From an uncultured SAR116 cluster alpha proteobacterium (lineage in GTDB: Bacteria > Pseudomonadota > Alphaproteobacteria > Puniceispirillales > Marisalimonadaceae), in contig CACOAO010000001.1 of NCBI GenBank assembly GCA_902625215.1, positions 159,712 through 223,711 of the forward strand: a stretch of 64,000 nucleotides of DNA, written 5' to 3'. Positions 19,902-28,971 of the stretch are shown one piece after another (positions within the stretch are counted from its first letter, which is position 1; every line of letters begins with the position of its first letter). The translations under genes were made by a program, and so were the position numbers. The notes beneath the pieces were generated by a model that made no database searches, was not told the DNA's origin, and saw only the letters and a list, made by a program, of their open reading frames with translations.

Positions 19902-20993
19902 ATGTCTTTTGATATATTAGTTTTTGACGGGGATGGTATTGGCCCAGAAATAATGAGTTCAACACTGGAAATTATTGAATTTTTAAATACAAAATTAAAA
20001 TTAAATATAAATTTAAAAAAAGAAATTCTAGGTTTTGAACTATTAAAAAAGAAGGGTGTAACTTTTACGGATGATTTATTATTAAAATCAAAAGAAGCAG
20101 ATGGTATAATTTTAGGGCCAGTTGATCATAATAATTATCCTTCAGTTTCTGATGGAGGCATTAATCCTTCAGCAAAGCTTCGAATTGAATTAGACTTATA
20201 TTCCAACATTAGGCCAGCAAAAAAATATGTTAATGTTAAATCATTATCACAAAATATGGATTTGGTGATTGTACGTGAAAACACAGAAGGTTTTTATGCG
20301 GACAGAAATATGTATGATGGCTGTGGAGAATTTAGTCCTATTCCAGGTGTAGGCTTATCTTTAAGGAAAATTACAAAAGAGGCATCTTTAAAAATTGCTG
20401 AGTCAGCATTTGAAATAGCCAAATCAAGATCTATTAATCAAACTAAAAAATCAAAAGTTCACGTTGTGCATAAAGCCAATGTTATGAAAATTACTGATGG
20501 TATTTTTCTTGATGCATGTAGAAATATTTCATCCAAATATAATGATATTGATTGTGAAGAGATGTTAGTAGATGCATGTGCTGCGCATCTTGTAAGGAAA
20601 CCAGAGCAGTTTGATGTTATTTTAACAACAAATATGTTTGGTGATATTTTATCAGACTTAGCAACAGAATTATCTGGTTCTTTAGGTCTTGCCGGGTCAC
20701 TGAATGCAGGTAATAAATATGCAATGGCCCAAGCACAACACGGAGCGGCTCCTGATATTGCAGAAAAGAATATTGCAAACCCAATCTCACTAATTTTATC
20801 TTCAGCCATGTTATTAGATTGGCTTGGAAAAAAAAGAAGATCAGAAAAATTAATTTTAGCTTCTAATTTAATTAATAAATCTGTATTAGAGTTACTTAAT
20901 TACAAAGAAAACTTTACCAATGATCTTGGTGGAAAAGCCTCAACTAACAAAACCACAGAAAACTTGACAAAAATATTAACTAACTTGATTTAA
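19902..20993 (+). CDS. Isocitrate/isopropylmalate dehydrogenase family beta-decarboxylating dehydrogenase
   Basis: FDGDGIGPEIM; SAKLRIELDLYSNIRPAK; VRENTEGFY; NMFGDILSDLATELSGSLGLAGS; QAQHGAAPDIAEKNIANP. Confidence 0.9.
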   Translation: MSFDILVFDGDGIGPEIMSSTLEIIEFLNTKLKLNINLKKEILGFELLKKKGVTFTDDLLLKSKEADGIILGPVDHNNYPSVSDGGINPSAKLRIELDLYSNIRPAKKYVNVKSLSQNMDLVIVRENTEGFYADRNMYDGCGEFSPIPGVGLSLRKITKEASLKIAESAFEIAKSRSINQTKKSKVHVVHKANVMKITDGIFLDACRNISSKYNDIDCEEMLVDACAAHLVRKPEQFDVILTTNMFGDILSDLATELSGSLGLAGSLNAGNKYAMAQAQHGAAPDIAEKNIANPISLILSSAMLLDWLGKKRRSEKLILASNLINKSVLELLNYKENFTNDLGGKASTNKTTENLTKILTNLI

Positions 20994-20998
20994 AAAAT

Positions 20999-22099
20999 AT
21001 GTCTGACCAAATATCTATACCAGCGGTTTATATGAGAGGTGGCACTTCAAAAGGATTACTTTTTAATCATCATGATTTACCTAAAGATCAGTCTAGATTA
21101 GATAAATATCTGCTTGCAGCAATGGGGTCTCCTGATCTTAGACAAATAAATGGAATGGGTGGAGCTACTTCAGTAACAAGTAAAGTTTGCATTATTTCAA
21201 AAAGTAATCAAAAAAATGTTGATATAGATTATCTTTTTGCTCAAGTCCTAGTTGACGAAGCAAAGGTGGACTATGGACCAACTTGTGGAAATATGCTCTC
21301 GGCAGTAGGTCCTTTTTCAATTGAACAAGGCTTAATTGAAGCAAAAAAGAGTGAAACTAGAATAGTAATTAGATCTGTAAACACAGGATCTATAATTGAA
21401 GCTGTAGTTCCAACACCCAAAAAAAAGTTAAAATACACTGGAGATTTTGAAATTGATGGTGTTCCTGGAAAAGGCGCTCCTATTTTATTAAAATTTAAGA
21501 ATTTAGTAGGTGGAGTTACAGGTAATATGTTACCTACAAAAACCCCTTGCATAAATATTAAAGGTTTTGATGTGACTTGTCTTGACGTTTCTATGCCTAT
21601 AGTCATGGCAAAAGCTTCTGACTTTGGCATTAGTGGCAATGAAACAAGCGAAGAGCTTAATAAAAATTTTGAATTGCTTAATAAAATAGAAGAAATCAGG
21701 ATTATTGCAGGTACTGAAATGGGAATGGGGGATGTTAGTGGAAAGGTAATACCAAAATTTGCTCTTTTGTCAAAACCACTTAAAGGTGGAACAATCACAT
21801 CCAGATATTTTACTCCAAATACATGCCATGAGACACATGCTGCTACTGGCAGTAATTGTATTGCATCTGCTTGTCTCATTTCAAATACAATTGCCTCTCA
21901 AATTGCTGAAATTAAAGTTTATAAGGAAAATAAAATAACAATAGAACATCCTCTAGGTTCAATAGATTGTTTTGTTGAAATTTGCCCATCAACTGAGGAC
22001 AACAAAAATGATTTTATAATCTCATGTGGTATCTATCGGACATCAAGAAAAATAATGGATGGAAAAATTTATATTCCAGAAAATATTAATGATAATTGA
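20999..22099 (+). CDS. PrpF-domain protein (2-methylaconitate isomerase / 4-oxalomesaconate tautomerase superfamily)
   Basis: IPAVYMRGGTSKGLLFN; GMGGATSVTSKVCII; YGPTCGNMLSAVGPFSIEQGLI; ATGSNCIASACLISNT. Confidence 0.88.
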   Translation: MSDQISIPAVYMRGGTSKGLLFNHHDLPKDQSRLDKYLLAAMGSPDLRQINGMGGATSVTSKVCIISKSNQKNVDIDYLFAQVLVDEAKVDYGPTCGNMLSAVGPFSIEQGLIEAKKSETRIVIRSVNTGSIIEAVVPTPKKKLKYTGDFEIDGVPGKGAPILLKFKNLVGGVTGNMLPTKTPCINIKGFDVTCLDVSMPIVMAKASDFGISGNETSEELNKNFELLNKIEEIRIIAGTEMGMGDVSGKVIPKFALLSKPLKGGTITSRYFTPNTCHETHAATGSNCIASACLISNTIASQIAEIKVYKENKITIEHPLGSIDCFVEICPSTEDNKNDFIISCGIYRTSRKIMDGKIYIPENINDN

Positions 22100-23159
22100 C
22101 AGATCCAAATTAGTTGCGTTTTTCTTTGGGTGGTGGCCAGAAAAATGGCGATATACATGGAGTTTATTGTTAGCAGTTGCAAGTGGTTTTATAGCATATT
22201 ACATTGGTTTGCCATTACCTTGGATGTTAGGTCCATTAATAGGTTGTGGTTTTTTTGCAGCAATAGGTAAAGGAGTAATTATTGGAAAAAAACCTAGACC
22301 AGTTTGCAGAGCACTTTTAGGTTGCACAATTGGTGCTAATTTTGGGCCAGAAATCATTGACAGAGTCGATGAAATTGGAATTTCGTTATTATTTGTACCT
22401 GGCTTTGTAGTTCTAATGGGTTTTACAACTTATTTCTATTTAAACAAAATTATGAAAATGGACAGGTTAACTTCAATTTATGGCTCTTTTCCAGGTGGTT
22501 TGAATGAAATGGTTATTCTTGGTCAAGAAATTGGATCAAACCCAAGAACTTTGGTACTAATACACGCTACTCGAATAGTTGTAGTAGTCGTTTTAGCTTC
22601 TTTACTTATTTTGTTTGTTCCAAAGCTTAGTGTTGATACTTTACCAAATCCAGATCTATTTTATAATTGGGAACAACTTCCATTTGTTTTTACAATATCT
22701 TATTTAGGATGGTATTTGGCAGTTAAGTTAAAAATTCCTGGTCCAACAATAATTGGTCCTATGATTTTTTCAGCACTTATTCATATTTTTGAAATTGTAA
22801 ATGCAATGCCGATGTACATTATTGTTATTTCTGTTCAAATTTTACTAGGTTCAGCTCTTGGATGTTTATTCAAAAATATTACTTTAAAAGAGATGTCTGG
22901 TCCTATACTCGCAGGATTAATAACAACTTTAATAGCAACTATACCACTAGTAATTATCTACTTTATACTATCTAGTCTTGGGTACGATCCATTATCAGTC
23001 TTATTAGCTTTCTCACCAGGAGGACAATCTGAAATGAATATTTTAGCTCTTTCTGTAGGAGCAGACATGTCATTTATAAGCCCGCATCATATGCTTAGAG
23101 TTTTTATGGTAATTATTTTTGCAGGAATTCTTCATAAAATAATAAAACAAAAGCTATAA
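22089..23159 (+). CDS. AbrB-family membrane protein (PF05145-type)
   Basis: Multi-TM; GLPLPWMLGPLIGCGFFAA; GSFPGGLNEMVILGQEIGSNPRTLVLIHATRIVVVV; AFSPGGQSEMNILALSVGAD. ATG at 22089 overlaps the PrpF stop. Confidence 0.85.
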   Translation: MIIDRSKLVAFFFGWWPEKWRYTWSLLLAVASGFIAYYIGLPLPWMLGPLIGCGFFAAIGKGVIIGKKPRPVCRALLGCTIGANFGPEIIDRVDEIGISLLFVPGFVVLMGFTTYFYLNKIMKMDRLTSIYGSFPGGLNEMVILGQEIGSNPRTLVLIHATRIVVVVVLASLLILFVPKLSVDTLPNPDLFYNWEQLPFVFTISYLGWYLAVKLKIPGPTIIGPMIFSALIHIFEIVNAMPMYIIVISVQILLGSALGCLFKNITLKEMSGPILAGLITTLIATIPLVIIYFILSSLGYDPLSVLLAFSPGGQSEMNILALSVGADMSFISPHHMLRVFMVIIFAGILHKIIKQKL

Positions 23160-23160
23160 T

Positions 23161-23565
23161 CTATTTCTTTAATTTATCTTTATTTGAGTTAACCAAACTC
23201 ATTTTGGTATTGTCTACGTATGGTGCGTTTTCAATCCAAGACATCTTAAAACCTTCAATACAAGCTATATTATATCCATATTCGTTAGGATTAGATCGTC
23301 TTTTGTGATGTGTATTTATCCCGCAGATCTTACAAAAATAATGCTCAGCAATATTAGTATTCCATTGATAAGTCGATATAAATTTTTGTCCAGAAATGAT
23401 TTTTAGCAAATCCACAGGTGCAGATCCCATTACAAATCCTTTTCTTGAACAAATAGAGCAATTACATCTTCGAAGGTCTTTTAGGCTGGTATTAACTTGA
23501 AATTGAACTAAACCACAATGACAGCTGCCTTTTAAGGGTAACTCTAAATCATTAAATCTCATCAC
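23161..23565 (-). CDS. GFA (glutathione-dependent formaldehyde-activating enzyme-like) family protein
   Basis: Zn-binding Cys pattern: GSCHCGLVQFQV, CNCSICSRKGF, YFCKICGINTHHKRRSNP. Confidence 0.9.
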   Translation of the reverse strand: MMRFNDLELPLKGSCHCGLVQFQVNTSLKDLRRCNCSICSRKGFVMGSAPVDLLKIISGQKFISTYQWNTNIAEHYFCKICGINTHHKRRSNPNEYGYNIACIEGFKMSWIENAPYVDNTKMSLVNSNKDKLKK

Positions 23566-23567
23566 AA

Positions 23568-24479
23568 TTAAAAGTCAAATCCGTAATTATCTCTTAATTT
23601 ACTGGCTAATTCAGAAGTTTTGTTTTTAGAGATAGGTTTAAATGGTGGCCTTAAATTATTCCATAAAGAGTTTTTAGTTTGGATGGCTAATAGAGATTTT
23701 TGAGCAGGTATTGGTGCATAATCCTGAAACAATAATCTAACTGATTTAACCTTTTTTTGAAGTTCTGCAGCCTCGTCCCATTTTCCTGAATGACAAAGAT
23801 CTATAACCTTTGAGATGTCTATGCTGTTTAAATTAGCAGTTGCTGAAATACAACCAGGTGCACCTAACTTAATGGCTTCAATTACTGGAAGTTCTGCTCC
23901 TGGATAAACAACTAAATCTTTGATATTTAGCAGGGCCTCTGTATTCTCCCAAACGCCAGAGCTATCTTTAATTCCTATTATGAATTCTGGATAAGCTTCT
24001 TTCAATCTTTTAACTAATTCTATGGATAAACCAACACCACTTACCTGCGGAATATGATATAAATATATATTGAGTCTATTATCATTGACACCATCAATTA
24101 GTTTTTCGAAATATTCATAAAGTCCTTCGTCGCTCATTCCTTTAAAATAAAATGGCGGTAATGTCATTGCTCCAAGGCAACCCAAATCTATTGCATGTTT
24201 GGTAATTTCAATAGTATCTGGCAAATTACATAAACCTGTTCCTGGAATTAAGGTTTTTGGATCGATGCCGGACTTTACCAAACCTTCAATTGCTAACATT
24301 CTTTCTTTATTACCAACTGACAAAGCCTCTCCGGTAGTTCCAAAGGGAGCAAGTCCTGAACAACCATTTTCCATAAGATGTTTAGCAAGATCATCATACA
24401 TTTTTTGATCGAGTTTAAGATCTTTGTCAAAAGGGGTTAAGATTGGTGCTATTAAACCTTTAATCAAATTTATCTCCAT
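23568..24479 (-). CDS. Dihydrodipicolinate synthase / N-acetylneuraminate lyase family protein
   Basis: PFGTTGEALSVGNKER; IYLYHIPQVSG; FIIGIKDSSG (Schiff-base Lys). ATG at 24479 preferred over TTG at 24485. Confidence 0.9.
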   Translation of the reverse strand: MEINLIKGLIAPILTPFDKDLKLDQKMYDDLAKHLMENGCSGLAPFGTTGEALSVGNKERMLAIEGLVKSGIDPKTLIPGTGLCNLPDTIEITKHAIDLGCLGAMTLPPFYFKGMSDEGLYEYFEKLIDGVNDNRLNIYLYHIPQVSGVGLSIELVKRLKEAYPEFIIGIKDSSGVWENTEALLNIKDLVVYPGAELPVIEAIKLGAPGCISATANLNSIDISKVIDLCHSGKWDEAAELQKKVKSVRLLFQDYAPIPAQKSLLAIQTKNSLWNNLRPPFKPISKNKTSELASKLRDNYGFDF

Positions 24480-24644
24480 GAACAAAATTAAAAAATAATC
24501 CTACTTTAATTTTTTAGATAAATAAATTTCAAATTGTAGAATTTTTTCTTACTTATCATTCATATAGAAAATTACATAGATCAATTAATACGTTAGTGAT
24601 ATAAGCAAAAAGAATAAAATATACATCTAACTTTGGGGGTATAA

Positions 24645-25772
24645 TTGACTGAGAATATTAAAAGAGCTGAAATTCGTGTGGATGTACAGCATGCAATAGA
24701 ATTGATAAGTGATATTTTTAAAGCTAAATCTTGCAATGATAATGAAGCAAAAACGATTGCTGAAAGACTGGCTGGATCGAATTTAGTTGGACATGATAGT
24801 CACGGTATTGCAAGGGTCCCAAGATATGTTCAATGGATGGAAAAAGGGTGGGTTTTTCCAAATTTAAAACCTGAAATAGTAATCGATGCTGGTGCAATGG
24901 GCTGCCTTGATGCTAAGCAAGGATTTGGACAAGTTGCTGGTGAATATGCGGTTGATGATGGAATTTTAAGAGCAAAAAAACACGGAGTTTCTGTAATAGG
25001 TCTTAGAAATTCAGGTCATCTAGGAAGAATTGGTGATTGGGCTGAAAGAGCAGCAGATGCAGATTTGATTTCTTTTCATTTTGTAAATGTAAGGGGTAGT
25101 TTGTTAGTTGCACCCTTTGGTGGAAGCGATAGAAGAGGAAGTACTTCCCCACTTGCTATAGGTATACCTATTAAAGACAAAGATCATATTATTTTGGATA
25201 TGGCTACATCAACAGTAGCAGAAGGTAAAGTAATGGTAGCTCAAAAGGGCGGTAAGCAATTACCTCACGGAGCCTTAATAGATAGTACGGGTAAACTGAC
25301 TACAAATCCTGAAGCCATGTATGGTAGAATAAGAGATGATGAGGTGCCTAATCCAGATAAGGGAAAAGGTGCTATTACAGCTTTTGGACTTCACAAAGGT
25401 TCTGGAATAAATTTTATGATGGAAATGTTGGGAGGAGCATTAACAGGTAATGGAGTTTGTGGAGCCTTAAATGAGAAAGAAAGAAGAAAGTTTTCAAACG
25501 GCATGTTGTCCATATATATCGAAGTTGAAAAAATGGTTGATTTTGATTACTTCATACAAGAAGTAAAATCATATGCGGAGTTTGTTCGAGCTTCTAAGCC
25601 TTCTCAAAATAATGATAAAGTGTTAATACCAGGTGATAAAGAAATCTCGACTAAAGAAGAAAGACTTAAATTTGGACTGCCTGTACCACCATTAGTATGG
25701 GAAAATATTAAACAGACGGCAAAGAAACTAAATGTCGAAAATCTAGATCGTTTTGAAAATGCTATAAAATAA
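24645..25772 (+). CDS. Ldh family oxidoreductase (malate/L-lactate/ureidoglycolate dehydrogenase family), TTG start
   Basis: GHDSHGIARVPRYVQWMEKG; LRNSGHLGRIGDWAERAADADLISFHFVN; HKGSGINFMMEMLGGALTGNG. GGGGG lies 5 nt upstream of TTG. Confidence 0.88.
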   Translation: MTENIKRAEIRVDVQHAIELISDIFKAKSCNDNEAKTIAERLAGSNLVGHDSHGIARVPRYVQWMEKGWVFPNLKPEIVIDAGAMGCLDAKQGFGQVAGEYAVDDGILRAKKHGVSVIGLRNSGHLGRIGDWAERAADADLISFHFVNVRGSLLVAPFGGSDRRGSTSPLAIGIPIKDKDHIILDMATSTVAEGKVMVAQKGGKQLPHGALIDSTGKLTTNPEAMYGRIRDDEVPNPDKGKGAITAFGLHKGSGINFMMEMLGGALTGNGVCGALNEKERRKFSNGMLSIYIEVEKMVDFDYFIQEVKSYAEFVRASKPSQNNDKVLIPGDKEISTKEERLKFGLPVPPLVWENIKQTAKKLNVENLDRFENAIK

Positions 25773-25776
25773 TTTT

Positions 25777-26400
25777 TTAAGTTTCAAAAATTCTATCTCC
25801 AGCATCTCCAAGTCCAGGTAAGATAAAACCATCTTCGTTAAGCTTATCATCTTTTTGGGCACATATTATTTCAACTTCTGGAAAATTGGTCTGAACATTT
25901 TTAATCCCCGGGTCAGAAGCTAATAGACAAATTAGTTTAATATCTGAAGCAAAATGATCTTTTAGGGTATTTATTGCATAAATTGCGCTTCCTCCAGTTG
26001 CAAGCATTGGATCACACAAATAACATTGTCTATTTTTTAAATTAGAAGGAAGCTTTTTAATGTAATTGACTGGTTTAAGTGTTTTCTCATCTCTATATAT
26101 GCCAATATGTCCAATTGAAACTTCATCAAATATATCTGTAATTCCTTCACTCATAATTAAACCAGCTCTTAAAATTGAGATAATGCAGGGTTTTGGATCA
26201 CTTAATGTTACGCCATAGTATTTTTCTAAAGGGGTTTCAACTATTTTTGGTAAAACTTTTAAATCCTTAAAAATTTCAAAAGCCATAAGAGAAGATATTT
26301 TTCTTGCTAAAAATCTAAATTTAGCACTTTTTGTATCTTTTGACCTCAATATGGTCATGTAAAGATTAATAAGAGGATGATTTAGAATTTTTACTTTCAT
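25777..26400 (-). CDS. upp: Uracil phosphoribosyltransferase
   Basis: RAGLIMSEG; PRPP loop CDPMLATGGSA; ICLLASDPGI; LPGLGDAGDRIFET. Confidence 0.92.
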   Translation of the reverse strand: MKVKILNHPLINLYMTILRSKDTKSAKFRFLARKISSLMAFEIFKDLKVLPKIVETPLEKYYGVTLSDPKPCIISILRAGLIMSEGITDIFDEVSIGHIGIYRDEKTLKPVNYIKKLPSNLKNRQCYLCDPMLATGGSAIYAINTLKDHFASDIKLICLLASDPGIKNVQTNFPEVEIICAQKDDKLNEDGFILPGLGDAGDRIFET

Positions 26401-27143
26401 TATATCTTTCTATGTGGTTTGAATTTATTCAAATAACCCATATATTCTTTATTTCTTGGTAATGCATAAGATCCAACCTTACTGGTTTTAATTTTTAATT
26501 TAATTAAACTTTCTGCCAATACTACTGCAGAAGAAACTCCTTCAATGACTGGTAATTTATGTTTTGTTTCTAACTTTTCTGCCAGATCAGCCATGCCAGC
26601 ACATCCTAAAATGATAGCCTCTGCATTATCTTTTTCTATAGTATTTTGAATTCCTTTACTTAATTTATCTAGTTGTTTACCTGAAATATTTTCCAAATCT
26701 AGAACTGGAACGTCAATGGCAGTAACTTTGACACAATTTTCAAAAAGACCATATTTTTTCAAGTTATGAGTTAACGGTCTAATAGATCTGGATAAAGTTG
26801 TTATCACAGTAAAATTACCTGCTACCATAGTTGCAACATGATATGCTGCTTCTCCTATACCTAATACAGGTTTTTCTGTAATAGATCTTACTACCTCCAA
26901 ACCTGTGTCATCAAAACATGCAATAATAAACGCGTCAGCGTCATCGTTCTTTCTTATCTCTTCGACCAGACCAGGAATACAAAAAGCTTCATCATAAAAA
27001 CCTTCAATGCTCTCAGGACCAACATTTGGTTGAACAGAAATAATCTCAGTATCTACATTTGCAAACTTCTTGGCAGTTAAATCTATTTTATGCGTCATTG
27101 CTTTAGTGGTATTAGGATTAATTATACAAATTGTTCTTTTCAA
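26400..27143 (-). CDS. Hydantoin/allantoin racemase (Asp/Glu racemase superfamily), both catalytic Cys present
   Basis: ICIINPNTTKAMT; Cys76 in FIIACFDDTG; Cys181 in IILGCAGMADL. Stop/start overlap TAATG with upp. Confidence 0.88.
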   Translation of the reverse strand: MKRTICIINPNTTKAMTHKIDLTAKKFANVDTEIISVQPNVGPESIEGFYDEAFCIPGLVEEIRKNDDADAFIIACFDDTGLEVVRSITEKPVLGIGEAAYHVATMVAGNFTVITTLSRSIRPLTHNLKKYGLFENCVKVTAIDVPVLDLENISGKQLDKLSKGIQNTIEKDNAEAIILGCAGMADLAEKLETKHKLPVIEGVSSAVVLAESLIKLKIKTSKVGSYALPRNKEYMGYLNKFKPHRKI

Positions 27144-27148
27144 AATAA

Positions 27149-28042
27149 TTATCCTTTTTTTCTTTTAAGCCAAATATAACAAGCTATGGAAATTCCAATT
27201 ACGCTAAAAGATACGAAGGTGGTGACCGTGCCTAGCGCGTATATTACAGGAGTTGTAACTGTTGTAGTAAGTCCTTTTAACTCTAGTGGTAGCGTGTTAC
27301 CAGCTCCCATAACTTGAGATGATCTTGCTAACTCATCATATGATAATGTAAATCCAAACAACGCAATTCCGATTATGCTGGGAGCAATAAGTGGAAAAAC
27401 AACTTCTTTAAAAGTTTTCCAGGGAGTTGCTCCAAGGTCTCTAGCTGCTTCCTCATAAGATTTGTCAAATCGATTGAAAACCGCAAACATAATTAATAAT
27501 CCAAAAGGAAGAGTCCATGTCAATTGTGCGCCCAATCCACTTGAAAACATTCCTAAAGTAGTTTGAAAAAATTCATTAATATAATTTATATCAAAAGTCG
27601 AACCAAGCCATTTAGTAAAATCATCAAGCAATTTAAATTGAAGAGCAACCCCAAGTGACAATACTATCGAAGGTACAATTAAGCTTGCTACTGTTGCAAA
27701 GAAAAGCGTATCAGATCCCCAAAATTTTTTTCTAAATGCCAGGCCTGCACTAACAGATAAAAGAACTGTTAAAACCATGACTATTACACCTAAAATTATT
27801 GATCTTTTAAATGCTGAACCAATATCTACAACAGACCCACCTCGCCATAATTCTTCAAACCAATATGTTGAAAGTCCATTAAGAGGGAAGGTTAAACCTC
27901 CATTAGGTCCCTGAAAACTTAAAAGAACGATTGTGAATGTTGGACCATATAGAAATAAAACAAATAAACAAAAAAAGAAAACACAAACATAATAAGTTTT
28001 ATTTTTTTTATTCAACATTTTAAAGCTCTTTTCGAATATCAA
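27149..28042 (-). CDS. ABC transporter permease (PotC-like)
   Basis: EEAARDLGATPWKTFKEVVFPLIAPSIIGIALFGFTLSYDEL motif. Confidence 0.9.
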   Translation of the reverse strand: MIFEKSFKMLNKKNKTYYVCVFFFCLFVLFLYGPTFTIVLLSFQGPNGGLTFPLNGLSTYWFEELWRGGSVVDIGSAFKRSIILGVIVMVLTVLLSVSAGLAFRKKFWGSDTLFFATVASLIVPSIVLSLGVALQFKLLDDFTKWLGSTFDINYINEFFQTTLGMFSSGLGAQLTWTLPFGLLIMFAVFNRFDKSYEEAARDLGATPWKTFKEVVFPLIAPSIIGIALFGFTLSYDELARSSQVMGAGNTLPLELKGLTTTVTTPVIYALGTVTTFVSFSVIGISIACYIWLKRKKG

Positions 28043-28904
28043 TCATTTTAGTCATTATCCATATAATCAAAAGTGTTAATGCTAGTAAAATTACTGCATT
28101 TGCTGCAGCAGCAGGTAATTGAAGATAACTCATTTCTACGTAGATTATTTTACCGATTGAAGGAATTTGTTGTCCACCCATAATACCTATAGTAATAAAA
28201 TCACCCATAACTACTGTAATAACAAAAATAGATCCAATTACGATACCAGGTTTGCATAATGGTACAATGATGTTCCATAATATTTGGACACCATTCGCGC
28301 CATTGTCATAAGCTGCTTCAATAATTGATTTATCAATTCTCATCATAGAATTAAAAATTGGGACTATCATAAATAGCGTATATAAGTGTACAAATGCTAA
28401 AACAATTGAAAAGCCAGAATATAAAAGCCATTCTTGTGGAGCATCAGCCAAACCAGTTGAAAGTAAGAAATCATTTATAAGTCCGTTCCTGCCTAAAAGA
28501 GGTATCCATGAAATCATTCTAATGACATTTGAGGTCCAAAACGGAATTGTACAAAGCAAAAATAATACAATCTGCCAAGTAATTGAACTTACGTAAAAAG
28601 CAAGAAAATAAGCTACAAAAAAACCAATAATTAATGTGAAAAACCAAGTAACAAAACAAAATAAAAAGGTTGATAAATATGTTTTAAAAGTAACACACAA
28701 ATCTTTTTCAAAGTTAAAACAATCTTTGAAAATGTATGAGTAATTTTCAAAAATAAAATCAGGTATTATTGAGTATTCATTATAGTCCCAAAAACTTATG
28801 ATAAAGGTTAAGGCTAATGGGATGAAGAAAAAAAATATAAATATTAAGCTATAAGGTATTGATAATAAACCGACACTAGGTTTTAGCTTCAAGAATTTCA
28901 TCAT
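28020..28904 (-). CDS. ABC transporter permease (PotB-like)
   Basis: EAAYDNGANGVQILWNIIVPLCKPGIVIGSIFVITVVMGDF motif. Confidence 0.9.
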   Translation of the reverse strand: MMKFLKLKPSVGLLSIPYSLIFIFFFFIPLALTFIISFWDYNEYSIIPDFIFENYSYIFKDCFNFEKDLCVTFKTYLSTFLFCFVTWFFTLIIGFFVAYFLAFYVSSITWQIVLFLLCTIPFWTSNVIRMISWIPLLGRNGLINDFLLSTGLADAPQEWLLYSGFSIVLAFVHLYTLFMIVPIFNSMMRIDKSIIEAAYDNGANGVQILWNIIVPLCKPGIVIGSIFVITVVMGDFITIGIMGGQQIPSIGKIIYVEMSYLQLPAAAANAVILLALTLLIIWIMTKMIDIRKEL

Positions 28905-28929
28905 ATTAATATTTAGTTAAGATTTTATA

Positions 28930-28959
28930 AAAATAGGGTAACATTTGTTACCCTATTTT
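28930..28959 (-). terminator. Hairpin between SBP and permease genes
   Basis: aaaatagggtaac-attt-gttaccctatttt, 13-bp perfect stem, 4-nt loop, 12 nt past the SBP stop. Confidence 0.85.
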
Positions 28960-28971
28960 AAAATTTATTTT

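Noticed and set aside
21271-21879. 202-aa antisense ORF opposite the PrpF-like gene
   Set aside because: Same reasoning: the sense strand encodes clear PrpF motifs; the antisense translation is low-complexity and unfamiliar.
23568-24479. Treating this DapA-like protein as active-site diverged like 41856-42809
   Set aside because: It keeps GTTGE, YHIP and the GIKDSSG lysine motif, so it looks like an ordinary family member.
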